Below, piece after piece: positions 49,831-58,032 of a DNA stretch of 64,000 nucleotides. Below the pieces are notes generated by a model. It saw nothing but the letters and a program-made list of their open reading frames with translations, was not told the DNA's origin and ran no database searches. Each line of letters begins with the position of its first letter. The stretch's first letter is position 1. The DNA comes from Pseudomonas inefficax (lineage in GTDB: Bacteria; Pseudomonadota; Gammaproteobacteria; Pseudomonadales; Pseudomonadaceae), in the NCBI RefSeq assembly GCF_900277125.1, contig NZ_OPYN01000207.1, positions 62,001 to 126,000 on the forward strand. Reading direction: 5' to 3'. The translations under genes were made by a program, and so were the position numbers.

Positions 49831-50584
49831 CACCATTCACCGCGTCAACCACGAAATCCGCCAACGCCGCCTGCAGGTGCTGCGGGTCACCGAACTGACC
49901 CCGCGCATGCGCCGCATCACCCTCGGGGGTGCCGAGCTGCAAGGCTTCACCAGCGTGGGCAGCGACGACCATATCAAGCTGCTGTTCGCCGAAACACCGG
50001 AGCAACAGCAAGCCATCGACGCTCGTAACCTGGGCCGAGAGGGTGGCGCACGGCCTACCATGCGCGAATACACGCCACGGCGCATCGACCTGGTGGCCAA
50101 TGAGCTGGACATCGACTTCGTGCTGCACGGCGATGGTCCCGCCTCCACCTGGGCCGCGCAGGCGGCACCCGGGCAAACTCTGGACATCGCCGGGCCGCGG
50201 GCTTCGATGGTGGTGCCGGACATCTTCGACAGCTACCTGCTGATCGGCGACGAAACCGCCCTTCCGGCCATTGGCCGCCGCCTGGAGGAGTTGCCTGCGG
50301 GGCGCCAGGTGCTGGCGGTTATCCAGATCGAAGACGAGCAGGAACGCCAGCCACTGCCGAGCAAGGCGCAGGTGGAGGTGATCTGGGTACGTCGCCAACA
50401 GGAAGACTTGCTGGCGCTGGTGAAGAACCTGACCTTGCCGCAAGGCCGGTTATACGCCTGGGTGGCACTGGAAAAAGCCCTGTCCCGCCAGGCCAAGGCA
50501 CTGTTGCTGGAGAAAGGGGTGCCTGAGGACGCGCTGAAGGCTGTAGCGTACTGGCGTGCCGACGGGACTGCGGACGACGAATGA
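49823..50584 (+). CDS. Siderophore-interacting NADPH ferric reductase
   Basis: 253 residues from ATG 49823 (GGGAG ~8 nt upstream). SIP/ViuB/YqjH family: FAD-binding RMRRITLGG, MREYTPRRID for the flavin, DFVLHGDGPASTWA, IAGPRAS and the NADPH-site start YLLIGDETALPAI. It releases iron from ferric siderophores in the cytosol by reduction. Cotranscribed with its PadR-type repressor behind a Fur-like box, so it should respond to iron and to the repressor's ligand. Confidence 0.94.
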   Translation: MSDTIHRVNHEIRQRRLQVLRVTELTPRMRRITLGGAELQGFTSVGSDDHIKLLFAETPEQQQAIDARNLGREGGARPTMREYTPRRIDLVANELDIDFVLHGDGPASTWAAQAAPGQTLDIAGPRASMVVPDIFDSYLLIGDETALPAIGRRLEELPAGRQVLAVIQIEDEQERQPLPSKAQVEVIWVRRQQEDLLALVKNLTLPQGRLYAWVALEKALSRQAKALLLEKGVPEDALKAVAYWRADGTADDE

Positions 50585-50596
50585 TTGTTTGCTGCC

Positions 50597-50690
50597 CCGG
50601 CCTCTTCGCGGGTAAACCCGCTCCCACAAGGGCGGCGCTGTTCCTGAGGGCAGCGCAGTACTTGTGGGAGCGGGTTTACCCGCGAATGGG
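50597..50690. repeat. REP pair, family A
   Basis: Inverted CGGCCTCTTCGCGGGTAAAC and GTGGGAGCGGGTTTACCCGC copies between convergent genes. The right copy overlaps the end of the Pr6Pr gene and supplies its stop codon. Confidence 0.94.
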
Positions 50691-51305
50691 GCGCCACCGA
50701 TCCAGCCCCAGCAACACCAGCCCGATCCCCCAGAACCCCGCCAACACCCCCAAAGCATTGAGCAATACCTGCCCATACCCCAGGCTCGCCACATCGATGA
50801 ACGGGTAGGCATACACGCCAATCTCGCTCCCTCGCCACAGCGCATAGGCAAAATAGGTTGCCGGGTACACCGCCCAGACCGGCAAGTGCCATAGGCGCAA
50901 CCTGCCCTTGGGCACCTCGCACCACCAATACAAGGCATATAGCACGGGCATCACATCGTGCAGCAACTCGTCGGCCAGCCATTGCCAGCCCTGCGGTTGC
51001 CACAAGTGACGCAACAGCACGCTGTAGGCCAATGCCACCAGCACGATGCTGGCGGCCACCGCGGAACTCACTGAAGGCGACAGGAAAAAACGCTTGGCAC
51101 GGCCTTCCCGGCCGAACGCCGCATAACTGAGCACCGTTGCCACCAGGGTATTGGTCAACACGGTGAAATACCCGAACACATTGATCAGGCCACCAACCAG
51201 GCTGGCCTGCTCCTGCCAACGCGCCAACAGCACCAGGTACACCTGCACGGCCAGGCCGAACCAGCCCAGCACGGCCATGCCGGTCAGCCAGGGACGGCGC
51301 GGCAT
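50676..51305 (-). CDS. Pr6Pr-family membrane protein
   Basis: 209 residues with six membrane helices (e.g. GMAVLGWFGLAVQVYLVLLA, GYGQVLLNALGVLAGFWGIGL). Family landmarks FGYFTVLTNTLVA, LLHDVMPVLYALYWW and YPATYFAYALWRG are present. Function unknown. The last codons (P-I-R-G-stop) are read from the right-hand REP, so the C-terminus may have been altered by REP insertion. Confidence 0.85.
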   Translation of the reverse strand: MPRRPWLTGMAVLGWFGLAVQVYLVLLARWQEQASLVGGLINVFGYFTVLTNTLVATVLSYAAFGREGRAKRFFLSPSVSSAVAASIVLVALAYSVLLRHLWQPQGWQWLADELLHDVMPVLYALYWWCEVPKGRLRLWHLPVWAVYPATYFAYALWRGSEIGVYAYPFIDVASLGYGQVLLNALGVLAGFWGIGLVLLGLDRWRPIRG

Positions 51306-51306
51306 G

Positions 51307-51528
51307 TCAGGCCTGGCGCTGCAGCTTCACGTACAGCTGCTCGACCTTTTCCCGTGCCCACGGCGTCTTGCGCAAGAAAGTCAGGCTCGACTTGATGGTC
51401 GGGTTGCTCTTGAAGCAGCGCACATCGATGCGCTCGGCCAGGCCCTGCCATTGGTAGTGCGCAACCAGCTCGGTGAGGATCTGTTCGAGGGTCTTGCCGT
51501 GCAGCGCGTTGTGTTGGGCCGTGCTCAT
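51307..51528 (-). CDS. VF530-family small DNA-binding-like protein
   Basis: 73 residues from MSTAQHNALHGKTLEQIL (GGAG upstream). DUF2132/VF530 family: LHGKTLEQILTELVAHYQWQGLAERIDVRCFKSNPTIKSSLTFLRKTPWAREKVE is nearly the whole domain. The family fold resembles a small DNA-binding helical bundle; the role is unknown. It starts 1 nt before the Pr6Pr start region and is likely co-transcribed with it. Confidence 0.88.
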   Translation of the reverse strand: MSTAQHNALHGKTLEQILTELVAHYQWQGLAERIDVRCFKSNPTIKSSLTFLRKTPWAREKVEQLYVKLQRQA

Positions 51529-51643
51529 GCCAGTGCTCCGTAGGAAAGATGCGCACCTTACACGAGTGTAGTGGTGGGTGGGATCAGATGAGTCGACAGA
51601 AAAACCGCTGGCCAGGCGCAAAACCTCTGTGCTGAAATAGAGA

Positions 51644-51658
51644 TGTTATATTGTAACA
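51644..51658 (+). promoter_or_regulatory. Zur box before the zinc receptor gene
   Basis: TGTTATATTGTAACA: TGTTA and TAACA arms around ATATTG, the pattern of Zur operators in Gammaproteobacteria. It lies 36 nt before the receptor start. Confidence 0.75.
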
Positions 51659-51693
51659 ATACAAAAGCATCTGCCAAGGAACGCCCCATCCCC

Positions 51694-53739
51694 ATGCTGT
51701 ACACACCGCTTCGCCTTTCTCCTCTCGCCATCGCACTGTGGCTGGCCGCATCACCCAGCCACGCCGTGGAACTCGAACCTCAGGTCATCACCGCCAACCC
51801 TTTGGGCAACAGCCAGCTGGCCGCCCCCAGCACCGTGCTCGAAGGCGACAAGCTGCTGCAACAGCAACACGGCAGCCTCGGTGAAACCCTGAACAAACAG
51901 CCCGGAGTCGCCTCTACCTGGTTCGGCCCTGGCGCCAGTCGCCCGGTAATCCGTGGCCTGGATGGCGACCGCATTCGCATCCTGCGCAATGGCGTCGGCG
52001 CCCTGGATGCTTCATCGCTGTCCTACGACCACGCCGTGCCGCTGGACCCGGTGACCGTCGACCGCATCGAGATCGTCCGTGGCCCGGCTGCCCTGCTCTA
52101 CGGCGGCAACGCCATCGGCGGCGTGGTCAACACCTTCGACAATCGCATCCCGGACGCCCCCATCGAGGGCATCCAAGGTGCCGGTGAACTGCGCTACGGC
52201 GGCGCCGATACCACCCGCAGCAGCGCTGGCAAGCTGGAAGCCGGCAACGGTGCCTTTGCCCTGCACCTGGATGCCAACAGCCGCCAGTTCAACGACCTTC
52301 GCATCCCCGGTTACGCGCGCAGTTCCAAGGTACGCGATGCCGACGAACCCGGCAGCAAGCACCGCCTGGAAAACAGCGACGGCCGCCAGGACGGTGGCGC
52401 CGTGGGTGGCGCCTACCATTGGGACCACGGTTACGCCGGCGTGTCGTACAGCCGCTACGACAGCAACTATGGCTCGGTAGCCGAGCCAGGTGTGCGCCTG
52501 GACATGAAGCAGGACCATTACGCCTTCGCCTCCGAACTGCGCGATCTGGAAGGCCCGTTCACTTCGGTCAAGGTCGATGCCGGCTACACCGACTACGAGC
52601 ACCGTGAAATCGAAGAAGGCGAGGTCCACACCACCTTCAGGAACAAGGGCTATGAAGCACGTATCGAAGCCCGCCACCAACCGCTCGGGCCGGTAGAAGG
52701 CGTGATCGGTGCGCAGGTCAGCCGCAACGAATTCTCCGCCTTGGGCGAGGAAGCCTTCGTCCCGCACACCGACACCGATAGCCTGGCGCTGTTCATGCTG
52801 GAACAGTGGCAAGCCACCGAGCGCCTGAACCTGAGCCTGGGCGCACGCATGGAGCACACCCGGGTCGACCCGGATGCCAAAGGCAACGAGAACTTCGCCG
52901 ACGCCGACAGCGCCAGCAGTTTCAACGCCTTCAGCCTGTCTTCCGGGGCGGTGTACCAGCTCGACCCGATCTGGGCGCTGGCCGCCAACCTCGGCTACAC
53001 CGAGCGCGCCCCGACCTTCTACGAGCTGTATGCCAATGGTGCCCACGTGGCCACCGGAGCCTTTGAAGTCGGCGATGCCAGCCTGAACAAGGAAAAAGCC
53101 ATTTCTGCCGACCTGGCCCTGCGTTTCGACAACGGCACCCACAAGGGCAGTGTCGGGGTGTTCTACAGCCACTTCCGCAACTACATCGGCCTGATCGGCA
53201 CCGGCAACATCCGCGAGGGGCATGACCATGACCATGGCGAGGATGACCACGACCACGATCACGACCATGACGGTTTCCCGGAGTACCAGTACCAGGGCGT
53301 GCGGGCGCGCTTCTATGGCATCGAGGCCCAGGACCGCTGGCAACTGGTCGAGAACCGTTATGGCAGCTTCGCCCTGGAGCTCTCCGGCGATTACACCCGG
53401 GCGAAGAACCTCGACAGTGGCGAGCCGCTGCCACGCATCGCCCCGCTGCGCCTGAACAGCGGCCTGGTCTGGGAGCTGGACCGCTGGCAGGTGCGGGTCG
53501 ATGTGCAGCATGCCGCGTCGCAGCATCGCAAACCGGCCAACGAAACCAGCACCGACGGCTACACCACGCTGGGGGCCAGCGTTGGCTACCGCTTCGAAGT
53601 TGGCCAGAGCCAGTGGCTGGCGTTTGTACGCGGCGAGAACCTGACTGACCAGACCGTGCGCTATGCCAGCTCGATCCTGCGCGATATCGCCCCGGCGCCG
53701 GGGCGCAGCGTGGAAGTGGGCCTGCGTACCACCTTCTAA
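51694..53739 (+). CDS. TonB-dependent zinc receptor, ZnuD-like
   Basis: 681 residues from MLYTPLRLSPLAIALWL (AAGGAA 12 nt upstream); an in-frame ATG at 51643 lies in the Zur box and is rejected. Signal peptide cut near SHA. Plug domain with RPVIRGLDGDRIRILRNGVG and VDRIEIVRGPAALLYGGNAIGG; 22-strand barrel ending in a terminal Phe (GLRTTF). An extracellular loop (~residues 508-526) is a run of His and Asp, the hallmark of ZnuD-type receptors. It takes up Zn2+ through the outer membrane with TonB-ExbBD. Confidence 0.92.
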   Translation: MLYTPLRLSPLAIALWLAASPSHAVELEPQVITANPLGNSQLAAPSTVLEGDKLLQQQHGSLGETLNKQPGVASTWFGPGASRPVIRGLDGDRIRILRNGVGALDASSLSYDHAVPLDPVTVDRIEIVRGPAALLYGGNAIGGVVNTFDNRIPDAPIEGIQGAGELRYGGADTTRSSAGKLEAGNGAFALHLDANSRQFNDLRIPGYARSSKVRDADEPGSKHRLENSDGRQDGGAVGGAYHWDHGYAGVSYSRYDSNYGSVAEPGVRLDMKQDHYAFASELRDLEGPFTSVKVDAGYTDYEHREIEEGEVHTTFRNKGYEARIEARHQPLGPVEGVIGAQVSRNEFSALGEEAFVPHTDTDSLALFMLEQWQATERLNLSLGARMEHTRVDPDAKGNENFADADSASSFNAFSLSSGAVYQLDPIWALAANLGYTERAPTFYELYANGAHVATGAFEVGDASLNKEKAISADLALRFDNGTHKGSVGVFYSHFRNYIGLIGTGNIREGHDHDHGEDDHDHDHDHDGFPEYQYQGVRARFYGIEAQDRWQLVENRYGSFALELSGDYTRAKNLDSGEPLPRIAPLRLNSGLVWELDRWQVRVDVQHAASQHRKPANETSTDGYTTLGASVGYRFEVGQSQWLAFVRGENLTDQTVRYASSILRDIAPAPGRSVEVGLRTTF

Positions 53740-54039
53740 CCTGACGCGATCCCTGTGGGAGCGGGTTTACCCGCGAATGCGATGCCAGGGCCACCGCCGC
53801 ATTCGCGGGTGAACCCGCTCCCACAAGGTCCCTCCTTTATCGTCCCATCATCTGTACTGTTACCAGACAAGCAACAATCCACTGCGACAATTTGTCTTTT
53901 TTTCTTACAATTTCCTCTATATCCTCCCCGCCGCAAGCTGAATCGCTTCATCGAAACCATCTTGTTGCCATATCCATTGAAGGGCGCTCCCTTCGATGCG
54001 CTTGCCGTTTATTCAATAATCAGAAGATAGCGCTATCTC
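53740..54039. other. Gap between the zinc receptor and oprB
   Basis: 300 nt holding a compact REP pair and an AT-richer leader (53840-54039) probably containing the oprB-gcd promoter. I could not pick a convincing promoter or operator. Confidence 0.45.
53752..53828. repeat. REP pair, family A, compact
   Basis: Two inverted copies only about 20 nt apart; the second has GGGTGAACCC for GGGTAAACCC. Confidence 0.93.
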
Positions 54040-55374
54040 ATGCTCCAACTGCCCAAAACCTGTTACATCGGCCTTGCCCTCAGTGCCCTGGCGGCTCCCA
54101 CCGGCGCCAGCGAGATGTTCGCCAGCGGCTCCCCATGGATGCTCGGCGACTGGGGTGGTACCCGCAGCGAACTGCTGGAAAAAGGCTACGACTTCACCCT
54201 CGGCTACACCGGCGAGATGGGCAGCAACCTGCAGGGTGGCTACGACCACGACCGCACCGCGCGCTACAGCGACCAGTTCACCTTCGGTAGCCACCTGGAC
54301 CTGGAGAAGATCCTCGGCTGGCACGACACCGAATTCCAGCTGACCATCACCGAGCGTCACGGCGACAACATCAGCAACGACCGCATCAACGACCCACGTG
54401 TCGGCGGCTTCACCTCGGCCCAGGAGGTCTGGGGCCGCGGTGAAACCTGGCGGCTGACGCAGATGTGGATCAAGCAGAAGTACTTCGATGGCGCACTGGA
54501 TGTGAAATTCGGCCGTTTCGGCGAGGGCGAAGACTTCAACAGCTTCCCGTGCGACTTCCAGAACCTGGCCTTCTGCGGCTCGCAGGTAGGCAACTGGGTG
54601 GGTGGCATCTGGTACAACTGGCCGGTCAGCCAGTGGGCTTTGCGCGTGCGCTACAACCTCAACGATGCGCTCTACGCCCAAGTCGGCGTGTACGAGCAGA
54701 ACCCCTCCAACCTGGAATCGGGCAACGGCTTCAAGCTCAGCGGCAGTGGCACCCAGGGCGCGGTAATGCCGATAGAACTGGTATGGAGCCCACGGGTCAA
54801 TGGTCTGAAAGGGGAATATCGCGCCGGCTACTACTACAGTAATGCCAAGGCACAGGATGTTCTCAAGGACAGCAACGGCCAGCCGGCAGCCCTCAGCGGC
54901 GCGGCCTACCGCAGCAGTTCGAGCAAGCACGGGTTGTGGCTCGGCGCCCAGCAGCAGGTGACTTCGCTGGCGTCCGACCAGTCGCGTGGCCTGAGCCTGT
55001 TCGCCAACGCCACAGTGCACGACAAGAAGACCAATGCCATCGACAACTATGTTCAGGCAGGACTGGTATACAAAGGGCCCTTCGATGCCCGCGCCAAGGA
55101 CGACATCGGTTTCGCCCTCGCCCGCGTGCATGTCAACCCTGCATATCGCAAGAACGCGCGCCTGGCCAACCAGGCCGCCGGCCTCTACGACTACGACAAC
55201 CCCGGCTTCCTGCCGGTGCAGGACACCGAGTACAGCGCCGAGCTGTACTACGGCATCCACCTGGCCGACTGGCTCACGGTACGCCCCAACCTGCAGTACA
55301 TCCGCCACCCGGGCGGGGTGTCGCAAGTCGATGGCGCCCTGATCGGCGGCCTGAAGATCCAGAGCAGTTTCTAA
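54040..55374 (+). CDS. oprB: Carbohydrate-selective porin OprB
   Basis: 444 residues. Signal peptide (TCYIGLALSALAAPTGA), then a 16-strand porin of the OprB family: SPWMLGDWGGTRSELLEKGYDFTLGYTGE at the mature start, FNSFPCDFQNLAFCGSQVGNW, VRPNLQYIRHPGG and terminal Phe. It admits glucose and other sugars to the periplasm. Placed 29 nt before gcd, which oxidises glucose there, so the two form a functional pair. Both Cys in the conserved loop are present. Confidence 0.95.
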   Translation: MLQLPKTCYIGLALSALAAPTGASEMFASGSPWMLGDWGGTRSELLEKGYDFTLGYTGEMGSNLQGGYDHDRTARYSDQFTFGSHLDLEKILGWHDTEFQLTITERHGDNISNDRINDPRVGGFTSAQEVWGRGETWRLTQMWIKQKYFDGALDVKFGRFGEGEDFNSFPCDFQNLAFCGSQVGNWVGGIWYNWPVSQWALRVRYNLNDALYAQVGVYEQNPSNLESGNGFKLSGSGTQGAVMPIELVWSPRVNGLKGEYRAGYYYSNAKAQDVLKDSNGQPAALSGAAYRSSSSKHGLWLGAQQQVTSLASDQSRGLSLFANATVHDKKTNAIDNYVQAGLVYKGPFDARAKDDIGFALARVHVNPAYRKNARLANQAAGLYDYDNPGFLPVQDTEYSAELYYGIHLADWLTVRPNLQYIRHPGGVSQVDGALIGGLKIQSSF

Positions 55375-55403
55375 CCCCTTTTTGACCTGACGGAGAACCT
55401 ACG

Positions 55404-57815
55404 ATGAGCACTGAAGGTGCCAACAATGGAAGCCGCTGGCTACCGCGCCTGATCGGCGCGCTGCTATTGCTGATGGGCCTGGCCCTGCTGGCCGGCGGCA
55501 TCAAGCTGAGCCAGCTGGGCGGATCGCTTTATTACCTGATCGCCGGTATCGGCTTCGCCCTGTCGGGCATCCTGCTGCTGGCCCAGCGCCGCATCGCCCT
55601 GGGCCTCTACGGCCTGGTACTGCTGGGCAGCACCGTGTGGGCCCTGCTCGAAGTGGGCCTGGACTGGTGGCAACTGGTGCCTCGCCTGGCCATATGGTTT
55701 GCCATCGGCGTGGTCCTGCTGCTGCCCTGGGCGCGTCGCCCGCTGATCGGCCCGGCCAGCAAAGCCAATACTGCGCTGCTCGGCGTTGCGGTGGTCGCTT
55801 CGGGCGCTTGCGCCCTGGGCAGCCAGTTCACCCACCCCGGTGAAGTGTTCGGCGAACTGGGCCGCGACAGCAGCGAAATGGCCAGCGCTGCCCCGGCCAT
55901 GCCCGACGGTGAATGGCAGGCCTACGGGCGTACCGAGCACGGTGACCGCTATTCGCCACTGCGCCAGATCACCCCGCAGAACGCCTACCGCCTGGAAGAA
56001 GCATGGCGCATCCGCACCGGTGACCTGCCAACCGAAAACGACCCGGTGGAGCTGACCAACCAGAACACCCCGCTGAAGGTCAACGGCATGCTCTATGCCT
56101 GCACCGCGCACAGCCGCCTGCTGGCTCTGGACCCGGACACCGGAGCGGAAATCTGGCGCTACGACCCTCAGGTCAAGAGCCCGGTCGGCACGTTCAAGGG
56201 CTTTGCCCACATGACCTGCCGTGGCGTTTCGTACTATGACGAAAACCGCTACGTCAGCCGCGACGGCAGCCCGGTACCGAAAATTACCGACGCCGGCCAG
56301 GCCGTGGCCCAGGCCTGCCCTCGCCGCCTCTACCTGCCGACTGCGGACGCCCGCCTGATCGCCATCAACGCCGACAACGGCAAGGTCTGCGAAGGCTTCG
56401 CCAACCAGGGCGTGATCGACCTTACCACCGGCATCGGCCCGTTCACCGCTGGCGGCTACTACTCCACCTCGCCAGCCGCGGTTACCCGTGACCTGGTGAT
56501 CATCGGTGGCCATGTCACCGACAACGAGTCGACCAACGAGCCATCCGGCGTGATCCGCGCCTACGACGTGCATGACGGCCACCTGGTGTGGAACTGGGAC
56601 AGCAACAACCCGGACGACACCCAGCCACTGGCGCCCGGCAAGATGTACAGCCGCAACTCGGCCAACATGTGGTCGATCGCCAGCGTCGACGAAGACCTCG
56701 GCATGATCTACCTGCCACTGGGCAACCAGACCCCGGACCAGTGGGGCGCGAACCGCACCCCGGGTGCCGAGAAGTACAGCGCCGGCGTTGTCGCCCTCGA
56801 CCTTGCCACCGGCAAGGCTCGCTGGAACTACCAGTTCACCCACCACGACCTGTGGGACATGGACGTCGGCAGCCAGCCGACCCTGGTCCACCTGAAGACC
56901 GACGATGGCGTGAAGCCGGCAATCATCGTGCCGACCAAGCAAGGCAGCCTGTACGTGCTCGACCGCCGCGACGGTACGCCGATCGTGCCGATCCGCGAAA
57001 TCCCCACCCCGCAAGGTGCGGTGAAGGGCGATCACACCTCGCCGACCCAGGCCCGCTCCGACCTCAACCTGCTTGGCCCCGAGCTGACCGAACAGGCCAT
57101 GTGGGGCGCCACGCCGTTCGACCAGATGCTGTGCCGCATCCAGTTCCGCGAGCTGCGTTACGAGGGCCAGTACACTCCACCATCCGAGCAAGGCTCTCTG
57201 GTCTACCCGGGCAACGTCGGTGTGTTCAACTGGGGTAGCGTGTCGGTCGACCCGGTGCGCCAACTGCTGTTCACCTCGCCCAACTACATGGCTTTCGTGT
57301 CGAAGATGATCCCGCGTGAGCAAGTTGCCGAGGGCAGCAAGCGCGAAAGCGAGACCAGCGGCGTGCAGCCGAACACCGGCGCGCCGTACGCAGTGACCAT
57401 GCACCCGTTCATGTCGCCACTGGGCGTACCGTGCCAGGCCCCGGCCTGGGGCTATGTCGCGGCCATCGACCTGTTCACCAACAAGGTGGTGTGGAAGCAC
57501 AAGAACGGCACCACCCGCGACAGCACCCCGGTGCCGATCGGCCTGCCGGTTGGCGTGCCGAGCATGGGCGGCTCGATTGTCACCGCTGGTGGCGTCGGCT
57601 TCCTCAGCGGCACACTGGACCAGTACCTGCGCGCCTATGACGTGAACAACGGCAAGGAACTGTGGAAAGCCCGCCTGCCAGCGGGTGGCCAGGCCACGCC
57701 GATGACCTACAGCGGCAAGGATGGCAAGCAGTACGTGCTGGTGACTGCCGGCGGGCATGGCTCGCTGGGCACCAGGATGGGCGACTACATCATCGCCTAC
57801 AAACTGGCTGAGTAA
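55404..57815 (+). CDS. gcd: Membrane PQQ-dependent glucose dehydrogenase
   Basis: 803 residues. Five N-terminal membrane helices (residues ~12-145) anchor it and hold the ubiquinone site; the rest is an eight-bladed PQQ propeller in the periplasm (WQAYGRTEHGDRYSPLRQI, TTGIGPFTAGGYYSTSPAAVTRDLVIIGGHV, YQFTHHDLWDMDVGSQP with the catalytic Asp, and GGSIVTAGGVGFLSGTLDQYLRAYD). It oxidises glucose to gluconolactone, the main glucose route in P. putida. Needs PQQ, whose genes are not here. Likely co-transcribed with oprB. Confidence 0.97.
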   Translation: MSTEGANNGSRWLPRLIGALLLLMGLALLAGGIKLSQLGGSLYYLIAGIGFALSGILLLAQRRIALGLYGLVLLGSTVWALLEVGLDWWQLVPRLAIWFAIGVVLLLPWARRPLIGPASKANTALLGVAVVASGACALGSQFTHPGEVFGELGRDSSEMASAAPAMPDGEWQAYGRTEHGDRYSPLRQITPQNAYRLEEAWRIRTGDLPTENDPVELTNQNTPLKVNGMLYACTAHSRLLALDPDTGAEIWRYDPQVKSPVGTFKGFAHMTCRGVSYYDENRYVSRDGSPVPKITDAGQAVAQACPRRLYLPTADARLIAINADNGKVCEGFANQGVIDLTTGIGPFTAGGYYSTSPAAVTRDLVIIGGHVTDNESTNEPSGVIRAYDVHDGHLVWNWDSNNPDDTQPLAPGKMYSRNSANMWSIASVDEDLGMIYLPLGNQTPDQWGANRTPGAEKYSAGVVALDLATGKARWNYQFTHHDLWDMDVGSQPTLVHLKTDDGVKPAIIVPTKQGSLYVLDRRDGTPIVPIREIPTPQGAVKGDHTSPTQARSDLNLLGPELTEQAMWGATPFDQMLCRIQFRELRYEGQYTPPSEQGSLVYPGNVGVFNWGSVSVDPVRQLLFTSPNYMAFVSKMIPREQVAEGSKRESETSGVQPNTGAPYAVTMHPFMSPLGVPCQAPAWGYVAAIDLFTNKVVWKHKNGTTRDSTPVPIGLPVGVPSMGGSIVTAGGVGFLSGTLDQYLRAYDVNNGKELWKARLPAGGQATPMTYSGKDGKQYVLVTAGGHGSLGTRMGDYIIAYKLAE

Positions 57816-57841
57816 TCCAGAGATGCGGCAGTGGACCTGCT

Positions 57842-57943
57842 GCCGCATTCGCGGGTAAACCCGCTCCCACAGGTAAGGCGCTGCCCCTAAGGTCGGCGCC
57901 GTACCTGTGGGAGCGGGTTTACCCGCGAAGAGGCCGGTACAGG
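57842..57943. repeat. REP pair, family A
   Basis: Inverted near-consensus copies between gcd and lon, which read in the same direction. Confidence 0.94.
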
Positions 57944-57974
57944 TATCACTTCTCTCTGCACCCTTCGTCTACCA

Positions 57975-58002
57975 TTGAAACCCATCCCCCCGCGCCCCAT
58001 CT
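57975..58002 (+). promoter_or_regulatory. sigma32-like heat-shock promoter of lon
   Basis: TTGAAA (57975-57980), 14-nt spacer, CCCCATCT (57995-58002), 31 nt before the lon ATG. This matches the CTTGAAA/CCCCAT-T heat-shock pattern. Confidence 0.72.
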
Positions 58003-58032
58003 AAGCACCATAGTCATTCACGCAGGTGCCCC

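Noticed and set aside
51643..51693. ATG at 51643 as the start of the zinc receptor
   Set aside because: It lies in the Zur box and gives a hydrophilic extension before the signal peptide. ATG 51694 fits better.
55464..57848. Open frame of about 794 codons opposite gcd
   Set aside because: A GC-rich shadow of gcd. Its translation has no recognisable domain and gcd is complete.
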